Assembly (NCBI RefSeq): GCF_902497625.1
Contig: NZ_CABVGX010000005.1
Span: 1 to 64,000 of the forward strand
Length of the DNA stretch: 64,000 nucleotides
Direction of reading: 5' to 3'
Source: Pseudomonas fluorescens
GTDB taxonomy: Bacteria; Pseudomonadota; Gammaproteobacteria; Pseudomonadales; Pseudomonadaceae
The notes beneath the pieces are model-generated. The model was not told where the DNA came from. It did not search any database and saw nothing but the letters and a program-made list of their open reading frames with translations. Positions within the stretch are counted from its first letter, which is position 1. Each line of letters begins with the position of its first letter. Shown here piece after piece: positions 1 to 7,475 of the stretch. A program made the translations under genes and the position numbers.

Positions 1-1
1 C

Positions 2-1081
2 CGCTATGGCGACAAGACCGCTGAAGTGCTGGGCAGCATGATATTTGAAGGTGCCGACATCATTCGTCAGCGCATCCAGCACTACGACATCCAGTGTGAT
101 TACCAGCCTGGCGGCATCTTCGCGGCGCTCAATAAAAAGCAGCTCAGAGGCCTGGCCGAGCAGAAAAGCAACTGGGAACGCTACGGCAACGAAAACCTGA
201 AGATGCTCGACGCGGCAGACATCAAACGTGAAGTCGGTTGCGACAATTACGTCGGCGGCCTGCTTGATCTGCAGGGCGGCCACGTCCATCCCTTGAACCT
301 GGCGCTCGGTGAAGCTTCGGCGATCATTGGCCTGGGCGGCAAGATCTACGAACAGTCGGCGGCGTTGGAAATCACCTACGGCGAGCCGATCACCATTCGC
401 ACCGCCAAAGGCGTCGTGCGCGCCAACTATCTGCTGATCGCCGGCAACGCGTATCTGCCCCAAGGACTCGACAATCGAGTGACCAGCAAAAGCATGCCGT
501 GCGGCTCGCAAATCGTCGTCACCGAGCCGTTGTCCGAGCACGTCGCGCGCAGCCTGATCACAAACAACTATTGTGTGGAAGACTGCAATTATTTGCTCGA
601 CTACTATCGCCTCACCGCCGACAACCGCCTGCTGTACGGCGGTGGCGTGGTCTACGGCGCGCGTGAGCCGGATGACATCGAACAGCTGATCAAGCCGAAG
701 ATCCTCAAGACCTTCCCGCAGCTCAAGGACGTGAAGATCGATTACCGCTGGACCGGCAATTTCCTGCTGACCATGTCGCGCATGCCGCAATTCGGTCGCA
801 TCGAGAAAAACGCCTACTACATGCAGGGCTACAGTGGTCACGGCGTCACCTGTTCGCACCTGGCCGGCAAACTGATAAGTGAAATGATCCGCGGCGACGC
901 CGAACGTTTCGACGCTTTTGCCTCGCTCCCACAGTCTGGCGGCCCGAATCAAACTGTAGAAGTGAGCCTGGTCCGGGCGGCGTTCCGACGAAGAGGCCAT
1001 CACTGCAGACACAAACCCAATCATGCACCCCCCAATCGCCATCTACCTCAGCCTACAGCAACAACCGCAAACGTGATTTAA
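2..1081 (+). CDS. puuB: FAD-dependent gamma-glutamylputrescine oxidase-like protein (5' partial, aberrant C-terminus)
   Basis: The reading frame is already open at base 2, so the N-terminus with the FAD-binding Rossmann motif lies outside the window; 359 residues are visible. The visible part matches the DAO/PuuB oxidoreductase family, which oxidises gamma-glutamylputrescine or related amines with FAD. The family-typical GYSGHGVTCSHLAGKL segment near the C-terminal FAD contacts is at about 832-873. The family normally continues after ERFDAF with a Pro/Gly-rich stretch and ends in an Arg/Tyr-rich tail of about 40 residues. Here, from about base 920, the frame runs into REP-like DNA and gives an unrelated basic tail ending at 1081. 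The FAD core may survive but the native tail is lost. A PuuR-type regulator follows 104 bp downstream, which supports the polyamine assignment. PauB or an aberrant DadA relative are alternatives. Confidence 0.78.
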   Translation, partial: RYGDKTAEVLGSMIFEGADIIRQRIQHYDIQCDYQPGGIFAALNKKQLRGLAEQKSNWERYGNENLKMLDAADIKREVGCDNYVGGLLDLQGGHVHPLNLALGEASAIIGLGGKIYEQSAALEITYGEPITIRTAKGVVRANYLLIAGNAYLPQGLDNRVTSKSMPCGSQIVVTEPLSEHVARSLITNNYCVEDCNYLLDYYRLTADNRLLYGGGVVYGAREPDDIEQLIKPKILKTFPQLKDVKIDYRWTGNFLLTMSRMPQFGRIEKNAYYMQGYSGHGVTCSHLAGKLISEMIRGDAERFDAFASLPQSGGPNQTVEVSLVRAAFRRRGHHCRHKPNHAPPNRHLPQPTATTANVI

Positions 1082-1185
1082 TACCCGCCTTTAATTTCCG
1101 GGACAGGGAAAGCGGTACTTTCGCGGCCAAAAGTCGCCCGCCATCCACCCCCATAACCCTTAAGTATTTCTCGCATAAGGCTGTC

Positions 1186-1734
1186 ATGGACACGGGCTCA
1201 CGACTCAAACTGGTACGCGAAAGCTACAAACTCTCCCAGCGCGAGCTGGCCCGGCGCAGTGGCGTGACCAATGCCACCATTTCCCTGATCGAACAGAACC
1301 GCGTCAGCCCCTCCGTCAGCTCCCTGAAGAAGCTGCTCGAAGGCATCCCCATGTCCCTCGCGGATTTCTTCACCTTCGACCAACCGCCTCGTGAACACCA
1401 ATACGTTTTCCGCGCCAATGAACAGCCCGACCTCGGCCGCCACGGCCTGCGTTTGCTGCTGATCGGTGCGTCGGTGCCGAGCCGGCAGATGCGACTCTTG
1501 CGTGAACAATACGCACCCGGAGCAAGTTCAGGAGAAGAGCCGATAGTGCATGCTGAAGGCGAGGAGTGCGGACTCGTGACGCGCGGCACGGTCGAGCTGA
1601 CGGTGGATGGGCAGATCAGTGTGCTGAATGCCGGCGATGGCTATTATTTCCCGACGACGCTGCCGCATCGGTTTCGCAACATCGGTCAGGATGAAGCGGA
1701 AATCATCAGCGCCAACACTCCGGCGAACTTCTGA
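1186..1734 (+). CDS. puuR: XRE-cupin transcriptional regulator, PuuR/PauR type
   Basis: 182 residues, the usual size of PuuR (polyamine-responsive repressor). The N-terminus is an XRE helix-turn-helix (about residues 5-60, with LSQRELARRSGVTNATISL). The C-terminus is a cupin ligand domain (about 110-178, with HAEGEECGLVTRG and FPTTLPHRFRN). In this family the repressor is released from DNA by putrescine or gamma-glutamylated intermediates, de-repressing polyamine catabolism. It follows a PuuB-like oxidase on the same strand with a 104-bp gap, so it may have its own promoter. A strong intrinsic terminator lies just downstream. The closest family equivalent I recall in P. aeruginosa is PauR; symbol choice is by family resemblance only. 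Confidence 0.85.
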   Translation: MDTGSRLKLVRESYKLSQRELARRSGVTNATISLIEQNRVSPSVSSLKKLLEGIPMSLADFFTFDQPPREHQYVFRANEQPDLGRHGLRLLLIGASVPSRQMRLLREQYAPGASSGEEPIVHAEGEECGLVTRGTVELTVDGQISVLNAGDGYYFPTTLPHRFRNIGQDEAEIISANTPANF

Positions 1735-1751
1735 TCCTGAAACGAACACTC

Positions 1752-1783
1752 TGTAGCAGCTGCCGAAGGCTGCGTCCGCAGTC
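1752..1783. repeat. REP half-palindrome (GTAGCAGCTGCCGAAGGCTGCG type)
   Basis: A GTAGCAGCTGCCGAAGGCTGCGT core matches the REP family seen again at 7203, 18781 and 33894. It is a single, unpaired copy sitting between the puuR stop codon and the terminator. Confidence 0.7.
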
Positions 1784-1794
1784 CCGAAAAAAAA

Positions 1795-1830
1795 ACAAAA
1801 GCCCCGACTTCCGATCGGGGCTTTGTTTTT
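1795..1830. terminator. Bidirectional rho-independent terminator
   Basis: AAAAGCCCCGA-cttc-TCGGGGCTTTGTTTTT forms a strong GC stem. It has a T-run on the plus strand and an A-run upstream, so it can end puuR on the plus strand and the convergent small membrane gene on the minus strand. Confidence 0.9.
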
Positions 1831-1871
1831 AATCTTCGCTCTTCCTGACAACTGACGCATGCAAGCTTGAG

Positions 1872-2090
1872 TTACTGCCTGGCCTGCGGCGAATGCGGAT
1901 TTGGATTCTTGTGTTTGGGTCCCGCCACTGCCCATGCGATCAAACCGAACAAAGGCACGAACACGATGACAACGATCCACACCATTTTGTCGCTGGATTT
2001 GCCTTCGGCTTTGCGGACTTTGTTGATAGCCCATAGCTCGACCAGTACAAGAATTGCCGCCAGTACGATCCAGATGGTTTCGATTTGCAT
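1872..2090 (-). CDS. Small PLDc_N-type membrane protein
   Basis: 72 residues with two hydrophobic helices (about 4-22 and 36-57) separated by a short charged turn (NKVRKAEGKSSDK), ending in a Pro/Asn/His-rich tail. The pattern (aliphatic helix, then WIVVIVFVPLFGLIAWAVAGPK) is that of the phospholipase D N-terminal membrane domain found as a free-standing small protein in many bacteria. It carries no HKD catalytic motif, so it is not itself a phospholipase; its role in the inner membrane is unknown. The gene is monocistronic, and the terminator at 1795-1830 lies beyond its stop. Confidence 0.75.
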   Translation of the reverse strand: MQIETIWIVLAAILVLVELWAINKVRKAEGKSSDKMVWIVVIVFVPLFGLIAWAVAGPKHKNPNPHSPQARQ

Positions 2091-2173
2091 TGGTCACCTC
2101 CTAAGGTCTTGTCATTAGGTGGTTTTTTTGCAGCCGGGTTCCATCTTTTTATTAGCGGCGAGTTCGATTGGAA

Positions 2174-2206
2174 GATCGCAGCCTCGTTTCACTCGACAGC
2201 TCCTAC
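2174..2206. repeat. REP half-palindrome (GATCGCAGCCTCGTTTCACTCGACAGCTCCTAC type)
   Basis: This is the same REP family as at 39905-39940 and 42672-42775. Its outer CTAC end is the start of the adjacent short tandem array. Confidence 0.75.
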
Positions 2207-2349
2207 GGACCGTACGGGTCGTACGGTCATATGGGTTGTACGGGTCGTACGGTCATATGGGTCGTATGGTCGTATGGTCGTACGGTCATATGGGTCGTAT
2301 GGTCGTACGGGTCGTATGGGGGCTACGGAGTTCACGGGTCATACGGGGT
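2206..2349. repeat. Array of 8-9 bp tandem repeats, unit TCGTAYGG(G)
   Basis: About fifteen units such as TCGTACGG, TCGTATGG and TCATATGGG run without spacers from the outer end of a REP half-palindrome to the stop codon of the next gene (minus strand). A higher-order 17-18 bp unit (GTACGGTCATATGGGTC) recurs several times. All three plus-strand frames are open through it and give low-complexity YGSYG-like peptides. I regard these as artefacts of the repeat. Confidence 0.9.
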
Positions 2350-2774
2350 TATTTCGGTTTCCAGTGACCGCCGCCCGATTCGCAATCAATCTTTACCTGG
2401 CTCAGGTTATCGGCGCCGTAATAATAGGTAGTGACCTGTGCGTTGTCCGGTACGTTGGGCCGCTCGCTGTTTTTGTCTTTGCTGGTGGAATGCGGGTTCG
2501 CCAGTGATTCCTGTGTCAGCGTGGCGACGCAGGTCGCCTGATAACGTTCTTCGCACTGGGCGACTTTTTTCTTGGTACTGGTGACCATTTCCTTGCTTTC
2601 ATTGCTGCAAGACCAGTCGATGGAGTTTACCGGCATGCCTTCGTACTCGTAACAGCTATGGGATTCGACGACCGGCACGGACGTGCTTTGCGAGCGGGTC
2701 TGCACGTCACAGGCTTCGGCGAAGACCAGGGTGGGGCTGAGGCTGGCGATCAGAAGCAGAACTCTACTGTTCAT
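2349..2774 (-). CDS. Secreted cysteine-rich hypothetical protein
   Basis: 141 residues. A short signal peptide (MNSRVLLLIASLSPTLVFA) is followed by a polar mature protein with six cysteines, enough for three disulfides in the periplasm or outside the cell. No enzymatic motif is recognised. The start is the first ATG and gives a standard signal peptide; GGAAAACCCG lies just upstream as a possible ribosome-binding site. The stop codon lies at the edge of the short tandem array at 2206-2349, so the array could influence mRNA 3' processing. Function unknown. Confidence 0.6.
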   Translation of the reverse strand: MNSRVLLLIASLSPTLVFAEACDVQTRSQSTSVPVVESHSCYEYEGMPVNSIDWSCSNESKEMVTSTKKKVAQCEERYQATCVATLTQESLANPHSTSKDKNSERPNVPDNAQVTTYYYGADNLSQVKIDCESGGGHWKPK

Positions 2775-3042
2775 CGGGTTTTCCTCTCCAATGGCGCTTC
2801 CCTGGAGCTTAGTTCAGCGCTGGTAGAGTTTCGAAACTTCGACAGGGCGTGCGGTTCAATACGTTTTCGGCTAGTACGCGAGGTAGTGTCGGACGCGGCC
2901 TTCGGCCGCTGTCACAAATTTGCGCTGGTCAGGACAATCATTGGTTTAATCGATATCGATCATCAAGAAACGCAAGTTCTGTTTTTCTGTCATGAGAGGA
3001 GGATAGCGTCATACCTGACTCGCCTCTGAAGGAACCTGCGCG

Positions 3043-3711
3043 ATGAGAATGTCTACCTGGCTGGCCCTTATCGCCGTAATGACCGGAAGCTTCACGGCTG
3101 TCGTGCCGGCTTATGCTGCCGAACCGTCCTGCCATTTCCTGCCGGTGGCCGACAGCGCCGCCCATTTGCAGCACGCTCAAACGGTTGGCGTGTTGTACAG
3201 CGAAAATACCATCGACACGCTGGCGTACCTCGAGCAGTACCACTCTGTAGCGCTCAAAGGCGCGAAGAACACCGAGCTGGATTCGCGGATCAGCCGGGCG
3301 TTCGTCGACAGTTCCGATCCTCAGCGGGCAATCAACTGGCTGATGGCTTCGTTGCAGAAAGAGTTTGCGGCGGTGACGGTCTACGACAACCTGGACGCGC
3401 TGATGCAGGCCCGACCGGATGTGGTGGTGATGCTCGACACGTACAGCCGTCTGGTGTCCAAGCGCAACAATCAGGTTGAAGCGCGCTTCATGGCGAAGTT
3501 TTACGATTCGAACCTGCAATACATCGGCAAGGCTGAAGGCTCGCGGATGCAGCAGATGCCTTCAGTGTGGGTGAAAGGCAAAGCGGTGCCAGAGATTGCG
3601 GCGCAGATCGAGCAGCAAACTGCGTTGCAAGTCAATGCTCTGAAGCAGTTCGACTCATCACTCAAAGCACTTGTATCTTCCGGCACCATCGCCCAGCTTG
3701 CGGTTCAGTAA
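3043..3711 (+). CDS. Exported hypothetical protein
   Basis: 222 residues with a signal peptide (about residues 1-26, ending AYAA). The mature part has alternating helices and strands; segments DVVVMLDTYSRLVSKRNNQVEARFMAKFYDSNLQYIGKAEG resemble a small mixed alpha/beta domain as in uncharacterised Pseudomonas exported proteins. One cysteine lies near the mature N-terminus. GAAGGAACCTGCGCG precedes the ATG and contains an AAGGA ribosome-binding site. The gene stands alone, divergent from the cysteine-rich secreted gene at 2349-2774. No function can be assigned. Confidence 0.6.
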   Translation: MRMSTWLALIAVMTGSFTAVVPAYAAEPSCHFLPVADSAAHLQHAQTVGVLYSENTIDTLAYLEQYHSVALKGAKNTELDSRISRAFVDSSDPQRAINWLMASLQKEFAAVTVYDNLDALMQARPDVVVMLDTYSRLVSKRNNQVEARFMAKFYDSNLQYIGKAEGSRMQQMPSVWVKGKAVPEIAAQIEQQTALQVNALKQFDSSLKALVSSGTIAQLAVQ

Positions 3712-3821
3712 CCCGCCCACTTGCCCTTGCAGGATGTTGATCCCTATTGTGGGCTTCCAGCACACATCAATGTTGGCTGACCCGGCTCCTTCATGAGCAA
3801 GGCCGCTTTCACTGGCAGTCA

Positions 3822-3868
3822 TATGTGGCGAGGGGGCTTGCCCCCGTTGGGCAGCGAAGCGGCCCCTT
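3822..3868. repeat. REP palindrome (GGCGAGGGGGCTTGCCCCC type)
   Basis: GTGGCGAGGGGGCTTGCCCCCGTTGGGCAGCGAAGCGGCCCC is a complete hairpin of a common P. fluorescens REP class. It lies between two convergent genes and may act as a transcription end. Confidence 0.75.
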
Positions 3869-3887
3869 CATTTGATTCGTTCAGGCT

Positions 3888-4739
3888 TCACGGCGTCCCA
3901 AACATAGCTGTCCAGTAAATCCCCGAATCGCTCTTCGGATCGACCGCGTACGCCGCGCCCAGCTCCTGAAACTGCGGATTCATCAGGTTGGCGCAATGAC
4001 CGGGGCTGGCGACCCAGCCGTCAACCACTCTGCGCACGGTATCTTGCCCGGCGGCGATGTTCTCGCCGACCTGCTGACCGATGTAACCGCCCAATTCCGC
4101 CCGGTCGCCCGGTGTCCGACCGTCGCGATCCTTGTGATCGAAGTAGTTGTTGTTGGCCATGGACCGAGAGTGGCTTTCGGCCGCTGCCCCCAGGACTGCG
4201 TTCCACGTCAGCGGCGCGGCGGCGGCGAAGTTCTGGCTGCCGCACTGGCGGGCCCGACTGCGTGCGGTATTGAGTTCGGCCAGCAGCTTTTGACCTTCCG
4301 CCTGCCAGTCGCCCAAGCGCGCGCTCAACAGCGGGCGCGCCAGCACAATGCGCCATTCGCGTCCTTCGCGACTGACGCCAATATCGACAAACTGCGGATC
4401 GAGAACCACTTTGCAGAAGCTTTCGCGAATGGCCGTCATCGCCGACTGCGCGTCCCGCGGCCCCGACAGGCTGATCGCCTGCACATTGACCATCGGATAA
4501 CCCGCGGTGGTCATCGCCTGCTGCAGATTGCCCACACCAGTGGCCGATAGCGCCAGCCGTGGGTCGCCAGCCAGCGGTGGCAGCTCGGACGAGACCTCGC
4601 CGGCACATTTCTGCACTTCGCTGCGGTAGACGTTGATCGAGTCGATCAGCTGTTTCTCATCGACCGCCCATGCATTCATGGCGAACGACAGACCCAACGA
4701 CAACGCGGCACAACGCCTGACGAATGATGTGAAACCCAT
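3888..4739 (-). CDS. Exported CAP (SCP/PR-1) superfamily protein with a degenerate N-terminal CAP-like half
   Basis: 283 residues. The signal peptide spans about 1-25. The C-terminal half (about 146-283) is a canonical bacterial CAP domain: AESHSRSMANNNYFDHKDRDGRTPGDRA, VGENIAAG and GWVASPGHCANLMNPQFQELGAAY supply the conserved His/Glu cavity residues. The first half (about 28-142) is shorter and follows the same layout (RSEVQKCAG, a PPLAGDPRL segment, then FCKVVLDPQFVDIGVS and a terminal strand) but has lost the His/Glu residues, suggesting an internal duplication. The protein probably acts in the periplasm or outside the cell; CAP proteins bind lipids or peptides or have diverse activities, and none can be named here. 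Monocistronic; the promoter lies in 4740-4884. Confidence 0.82.
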   Translation of the reverse strand: MGFTSFVRRCAALSLGLSFAMNAWAVDEKQLIDSINVYRSEVQKCAGEVSSELPPLAGDPRLALSATGVGNLQQAMTTAGYPMVNVQAISLSGPRDAQSAMTAIRESFCKVVLDPQFVDIGVSREGREWRIVLARPLLSARLGDWQAEGQKLLAELNTARSRARQCGSQNFAAAAPLTWNAVLGAAAESHSRSMANNNYFDHKDRDGRTPGDRAELGGYIGQQVGENIAAGQDTVRRVVDGWVASPGHCANLMNPQFQELGAAYAVDPKSDSGIYWTAMFGTP

Positions 4740-4884
4740 GAAATATCTCCCTTGAACGGACGGTGCCCATGATGCGTGAAGTTGCGCCTGTTGAGGCAGT
4801 GCATTTGCGCAAAATGTTGCACACCAGTGGCTATCATTTCACTACTACACTCAACCGACCACGGCCAACCGAGTTAATCCGACT

Positions 4885-5505
4885 ATGCGCCAAAACTGGA
4901 TAGCCACCTTCCTCGCAATCACTCTTCTCGTTGGTCCGGCAGCTGCCGCCGAACAGGAACAAAAGCAACAAGCGGCCGAAAACAAGGCTGAAGTCCTCGA
5001 GCAAAAAGCCGCCGATAACAGCCGTTCGACGCCCGCGCCGAAAGCCGAAGCCATCACCCAATCAGAAGTTCAGGCCGTAGACCCCGAAGGCGCCGCGCCG
5101 CTCGATGACGCCATCACCTGCCTGGCGCGATCAATCTACTGGGAAGCCAAGGGCAAGGATTCCGCAGACATGGAAGCTGTCGCCAGCGTCGTCATGAATC
5201 GGCTCGGCCACAAGGGTTTCCCGGACACGGTGTGCGGTGTGGTCAAGCAGGGTTCAGAAGCCAGGAACTGCCAGTTCTCATAGTGGTGCGACGGTCGCGC
5301 GGATTCGGTTCAGGAAGAAGCGCCTTACGCGCTCGCCAAGGAAATCGCCCGCAAGGCGCTCAACCGGCAGCTCGCGGACCGGACCAAAGGGGCGCTGTAT
5401 TTCCACGACCGTACGGTGCGTCCGGATTGGTCGAGGACTTACATCAAAACCGTAGACATCGGACTGTTCAGGTTCTACAAACCGCAGGAAGGAACGACGA
5501 AGTAG
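4885..5505 (+). pseudogene. SleB-type cell wall hydrolase gene interrupted by an in-frame amber codon
   Basis: The first segment (4885-5283, 132 aa) has a signal peptide, a Gln/Lys/Glu-rich linker and the start of a hydrolase_2 (SleB/CwlJ) domain: LARSIYWEAKGKDSADMEAVASVVMNRLGHKGFPDTVCGVVKQG, with the Glu after YW being the family's predicted catalytic acid. It stops at TAG (5281-5283) within CQFS. The same frame then continues without a shift: WCDGRAD, an ALYFHDRTVRPDW segment, and a tail to a second TAG at 5503-5505. Most relatives read CQFSW(Y)WCDG, so one codon became TAG by a single substitution. The 206-codon frame is otherwise intact, so the mutation is recent or an amber suppressor or readthrough acts. 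Confidence 0.9.
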
Positions 5506-5593
5506 CGCGCCAGGCTGCAGGAGCACGGCTTGCCGGCGAAGAAGACTCGATCAGCTTCATCAACCGGGCCGTGCTCCGTTCAATATTGCGGAC

Positions 5594-6292
5594 TTACAGT
5601 TCCATGCCCAGGAAGATCAATGTATTGCCATGAGCTTCGGCCGATGCCCGCTGGTTGTAGCTGTCGCGGTGCGAGCAGTTGAAACCATGCTGGGCCTGCG
5701 GATACACAACGATCTCGACGTTTTCGTTGTTCTCGAAACGTTCGGCGATCTTCTCCACGGCTTCCAGCGGAATGTGGCTGTCTTCTTCACCGAAATGCAT
5801 CAGCAGCGGTACTTCGATTTGATCGGCACGTTCCAGCTGGTCCTGGATACCTCCACCGTAATAGGCGATCGCCACATCCACCAAGCCATTGGCAGCGGTG
5901 TGGTACGAGAGCAGGCCGCCGAAGCAGTAACCGATCGAGGCAATGCCGCCGTCCAGACCCGGATGTGCTTTCAAGGCATTGATGGCCAGTTCGATATCGG
6001 CCTGGGCTTTGTCGATGTCGGTGGCGTTCATCAACTCGACGGCGCGTTTCCAGCCCGGTTCATCGTAGGTGAGTTCGATACGGTGGCCGCTGCGCCAGAA
6101 CAAGTCCGGAACGATCACAACGTAACCGTCGGCCGCGTATTGCTCGGCGACCGAGCGGATGTGTTCGTTGACCCCGAAAATTTCCTGGATCAGTACGATG
6201 CCCGGGCCCTTGCCGGTGTGCGGAATCGCCAGGTAAGCGCCGAATTTACCGTCGGCGCTGTCGATGTCGATCCATTGGGTGGTCACGCTCAT
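5594..6292 (-). CDS. Dienelactone hydrolase family protein
   Basis: 232 residues, an alpha/beta-hydrolase of the dienelactone hydrolase family, normally cytoplasmic. The nucleophile elbow has cysteine (GYCFGG, about residue 120), followed by an Asp (GEEDSHIP) and a His (QHGF), i.e. the Cys-Asp-His triad of DLH enzymes that open lactone rings such as 4-carboxymethylenebut-2-en-4-olide. I chose the ATG at 6292 because AGGAG lies six bases upstream; a longer frame reaches 6337 without support. There is no catechol-pathway neighbour, so the physiological substrate is unknown. The DoxX gene upstream on the same strand is 54 bp away, so they may share a transcript. Confidence 0.85.
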   Translation of the reverse strand: MSVTTQWIDIDSADGKFGAYLAIPHTGKGPGIVLIQEIFGVNEHIRSVAEQYAADGYVVIVPDLFWRSGHRIELTYDEPGWKRAVELMNATDIDKAQADIELAINALKAHPGLDGGIASIGYCFGGLLSYHTAANGLVDVAIAYYGGGIQDQLERADQIEVPLLMHFGEEDSHIPLEAVEKIAERFENNENVEIVVYPQAQHGFNCSHRDSYNQRASAEAHGNTLIFLGMEL

Positions 6293-6346
6293 GGTGGCTC
6301 CTGTCTGCACAAGTGAAGTAAAGGTGAAGGCTGCCACGTTATCATT

Positions 6347-6862
6347 TCAGCGATTGTCGCGGTGCCAGAAGAATCGCGACAGCAGCGCATCGAGGCTGAG
6401 CTTGCCTGCGCCGGAAAAAACCAGGGGCAGCAGGGCGACGAGGTAGATCAGCGGCAGTTTGAAGTTGCCGTGCCCTTTGTTGCTGATCGCATAGCCTTGG
6501 GCAAGCTCACTCAATGTAGACCAATCGGCGGGCCAGTGAACGGCAGCCGTCGCCACGATCGTCACCACAATCAGGATGAATGCGCTGATACGCGTGCCCA
6601 GCCCGACCAGCAGCGCCAGGGCGCAGATCAACTCAGCCCACATCGACAGTTCCCAGTTCCAGGTGGCCGGCACATGGTTGAAGGGAAATGGGAAGCGCTG
6701 CTGAATGTCGGCGAACCAGTTTTCGCCATTGAATTTCTCCAGCCCCGACTCGAAAAACTCCCAGGCGAGGAACACGCGCAGCGTCAGCGGCGTGAGCCAG
6801 TGGCCGGCACGGTCGAGGTTCAGGTGCAGGCCTTTCACGGCCGATGAAAGTGAGGTGGTCAT
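6347..6862 (-). CDS. DoxX family membrane protein
   Basis: 171 residues with about four transmembrane helices and the DoxX pattern ([16 protein letters not shown] near the N-terminus, then [22 protein letters not shown]). In this family proteins associate with quinol oxidation or membrane redox complexes; the specific role is unknown. The start at 6862 is preceded by GGAG about seven bases upstream. The frame is open upstream to 7282, but that part crosses a short tandem array and REPs and is not coding. It probably forms a two-gene unit with the dienelactone hydrolase downstream. Confidence 0.85.
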   Translation of the reverse strand: MTTSLSSAVKGLHLNLDRAGHWLTPLTLRVFLAWEFFESGLEKFNGENWFADIQQRFPFPFNHVPATWNWELSMWAELICALALLVGLGTRISAFILIVVTIVATAAVHWPADWSTLSELAQGYAISNKGHGNFKLPLIYLVALLPLVFSGAGKLSLDALLSRFFWHRDNR

Positions 6863-7062
6863 GGGCTTGATCTCCGGTAGTCGGGGAGGGGGGGCTGCAG
6901 CAGGCCCCGCGCGGGGGTGTGATGCGCTTTGATCGGCGGAGCCAATCGACCGGCACAGTTGATCAAGCGGGTGTATCCGTGATGTGTCTTTCCGGGTGGC
7001 TTTTATGGGCTGGTGTGTCTGAGGCGGGGTTGTATACAGGCGGATACAAGACGTCACGTGGT

Positions 7063-7203
7063 GGCCTTGTAATCCTGTAACCCTGCGACCTTGCGACCTT
7101 GCGACCCTGCGACCTTGCGACCCTGCGACCCTGCGACCCTGCGACCTTGCAACCCTGCGACCTTGCGACTTTGCAACCCTGCACCTTGCGACCTTGCAAC
7201 CCT
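7063..7203. repeat. Array of 8 bp tandem repeats, unit TCGCARGG (minus strand)
   Basis: Read on the minus strand away from the adjacent REP, about sixteen units TCGCAAGG, TCGCAGGG and GTTGCAAGG run without spacers, decaying to TTACAGGA at the far end. The array starts exactly at the outer CTACAGG end of the REP at 7203-7245. It lies in the promoter-side gap upstream of the DoxX gene. Confidence 0.9.
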
Positions 7204-7391
7204 GTAGCAGCTGGCGCAGCCTGCGTCCGGCTGCGAAGCAGTCGTAACATGGGTGTTCTGACACACCGCGACCGCTGATCAAACGACTGCTGCGCAGCCG
7301 GACGCAGGCTGCGCCAGCTGCTACAAAGGCGGCGGGTGCAGCGCGAGCTGCTACAGAGGCAGGCGGACGCAGGCTGCGCCAGCTGCTACAG
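7203..7391. repeat. Cluster of three REP half-palindromes (one inverted pair plus one)
   Basis: TGTAGCAGCTGGCGCAGCCTGCGTCCGGCTGCG at 7203-7235 is inverted at 7290-7324, forming a REPIN-like pair. A third copy in the same orientation as the second lies at 7350-7391. Together with the short array this fills the 613-bp gap 6863-7475; apart from likely promoters at its two ends I see nothing else in it. Confidence 0.85.
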
Positions 7392-7475
7392 GAGCCGTGT
7401 CTCCGTCGGGGAGATGACGCTCAGGAAGATTTGCTATACATTTTCCGGCCGTCCCTTGCATGGTGAAACCGCTTC

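Noticed and set aside
2085..2507. Overlapping plus-strand frames giving YGSYG-like peptides
   Set aside because: All three frames are open only because the 8-9 bp array lacks stop codons; no start context or family resemblance.
7063..7203. Possible CRISPR array
   Set aside because: Units are 8-9 bp without spacers and no cas genes are near.
6963..7282. Minus-strand frames with RVARSQG repeats, including an upstream extension of the DoxX gene
   Set aside because: They translate the short tandem array and a REP; the DoxX start at 6862 has a ribosome-binding site.
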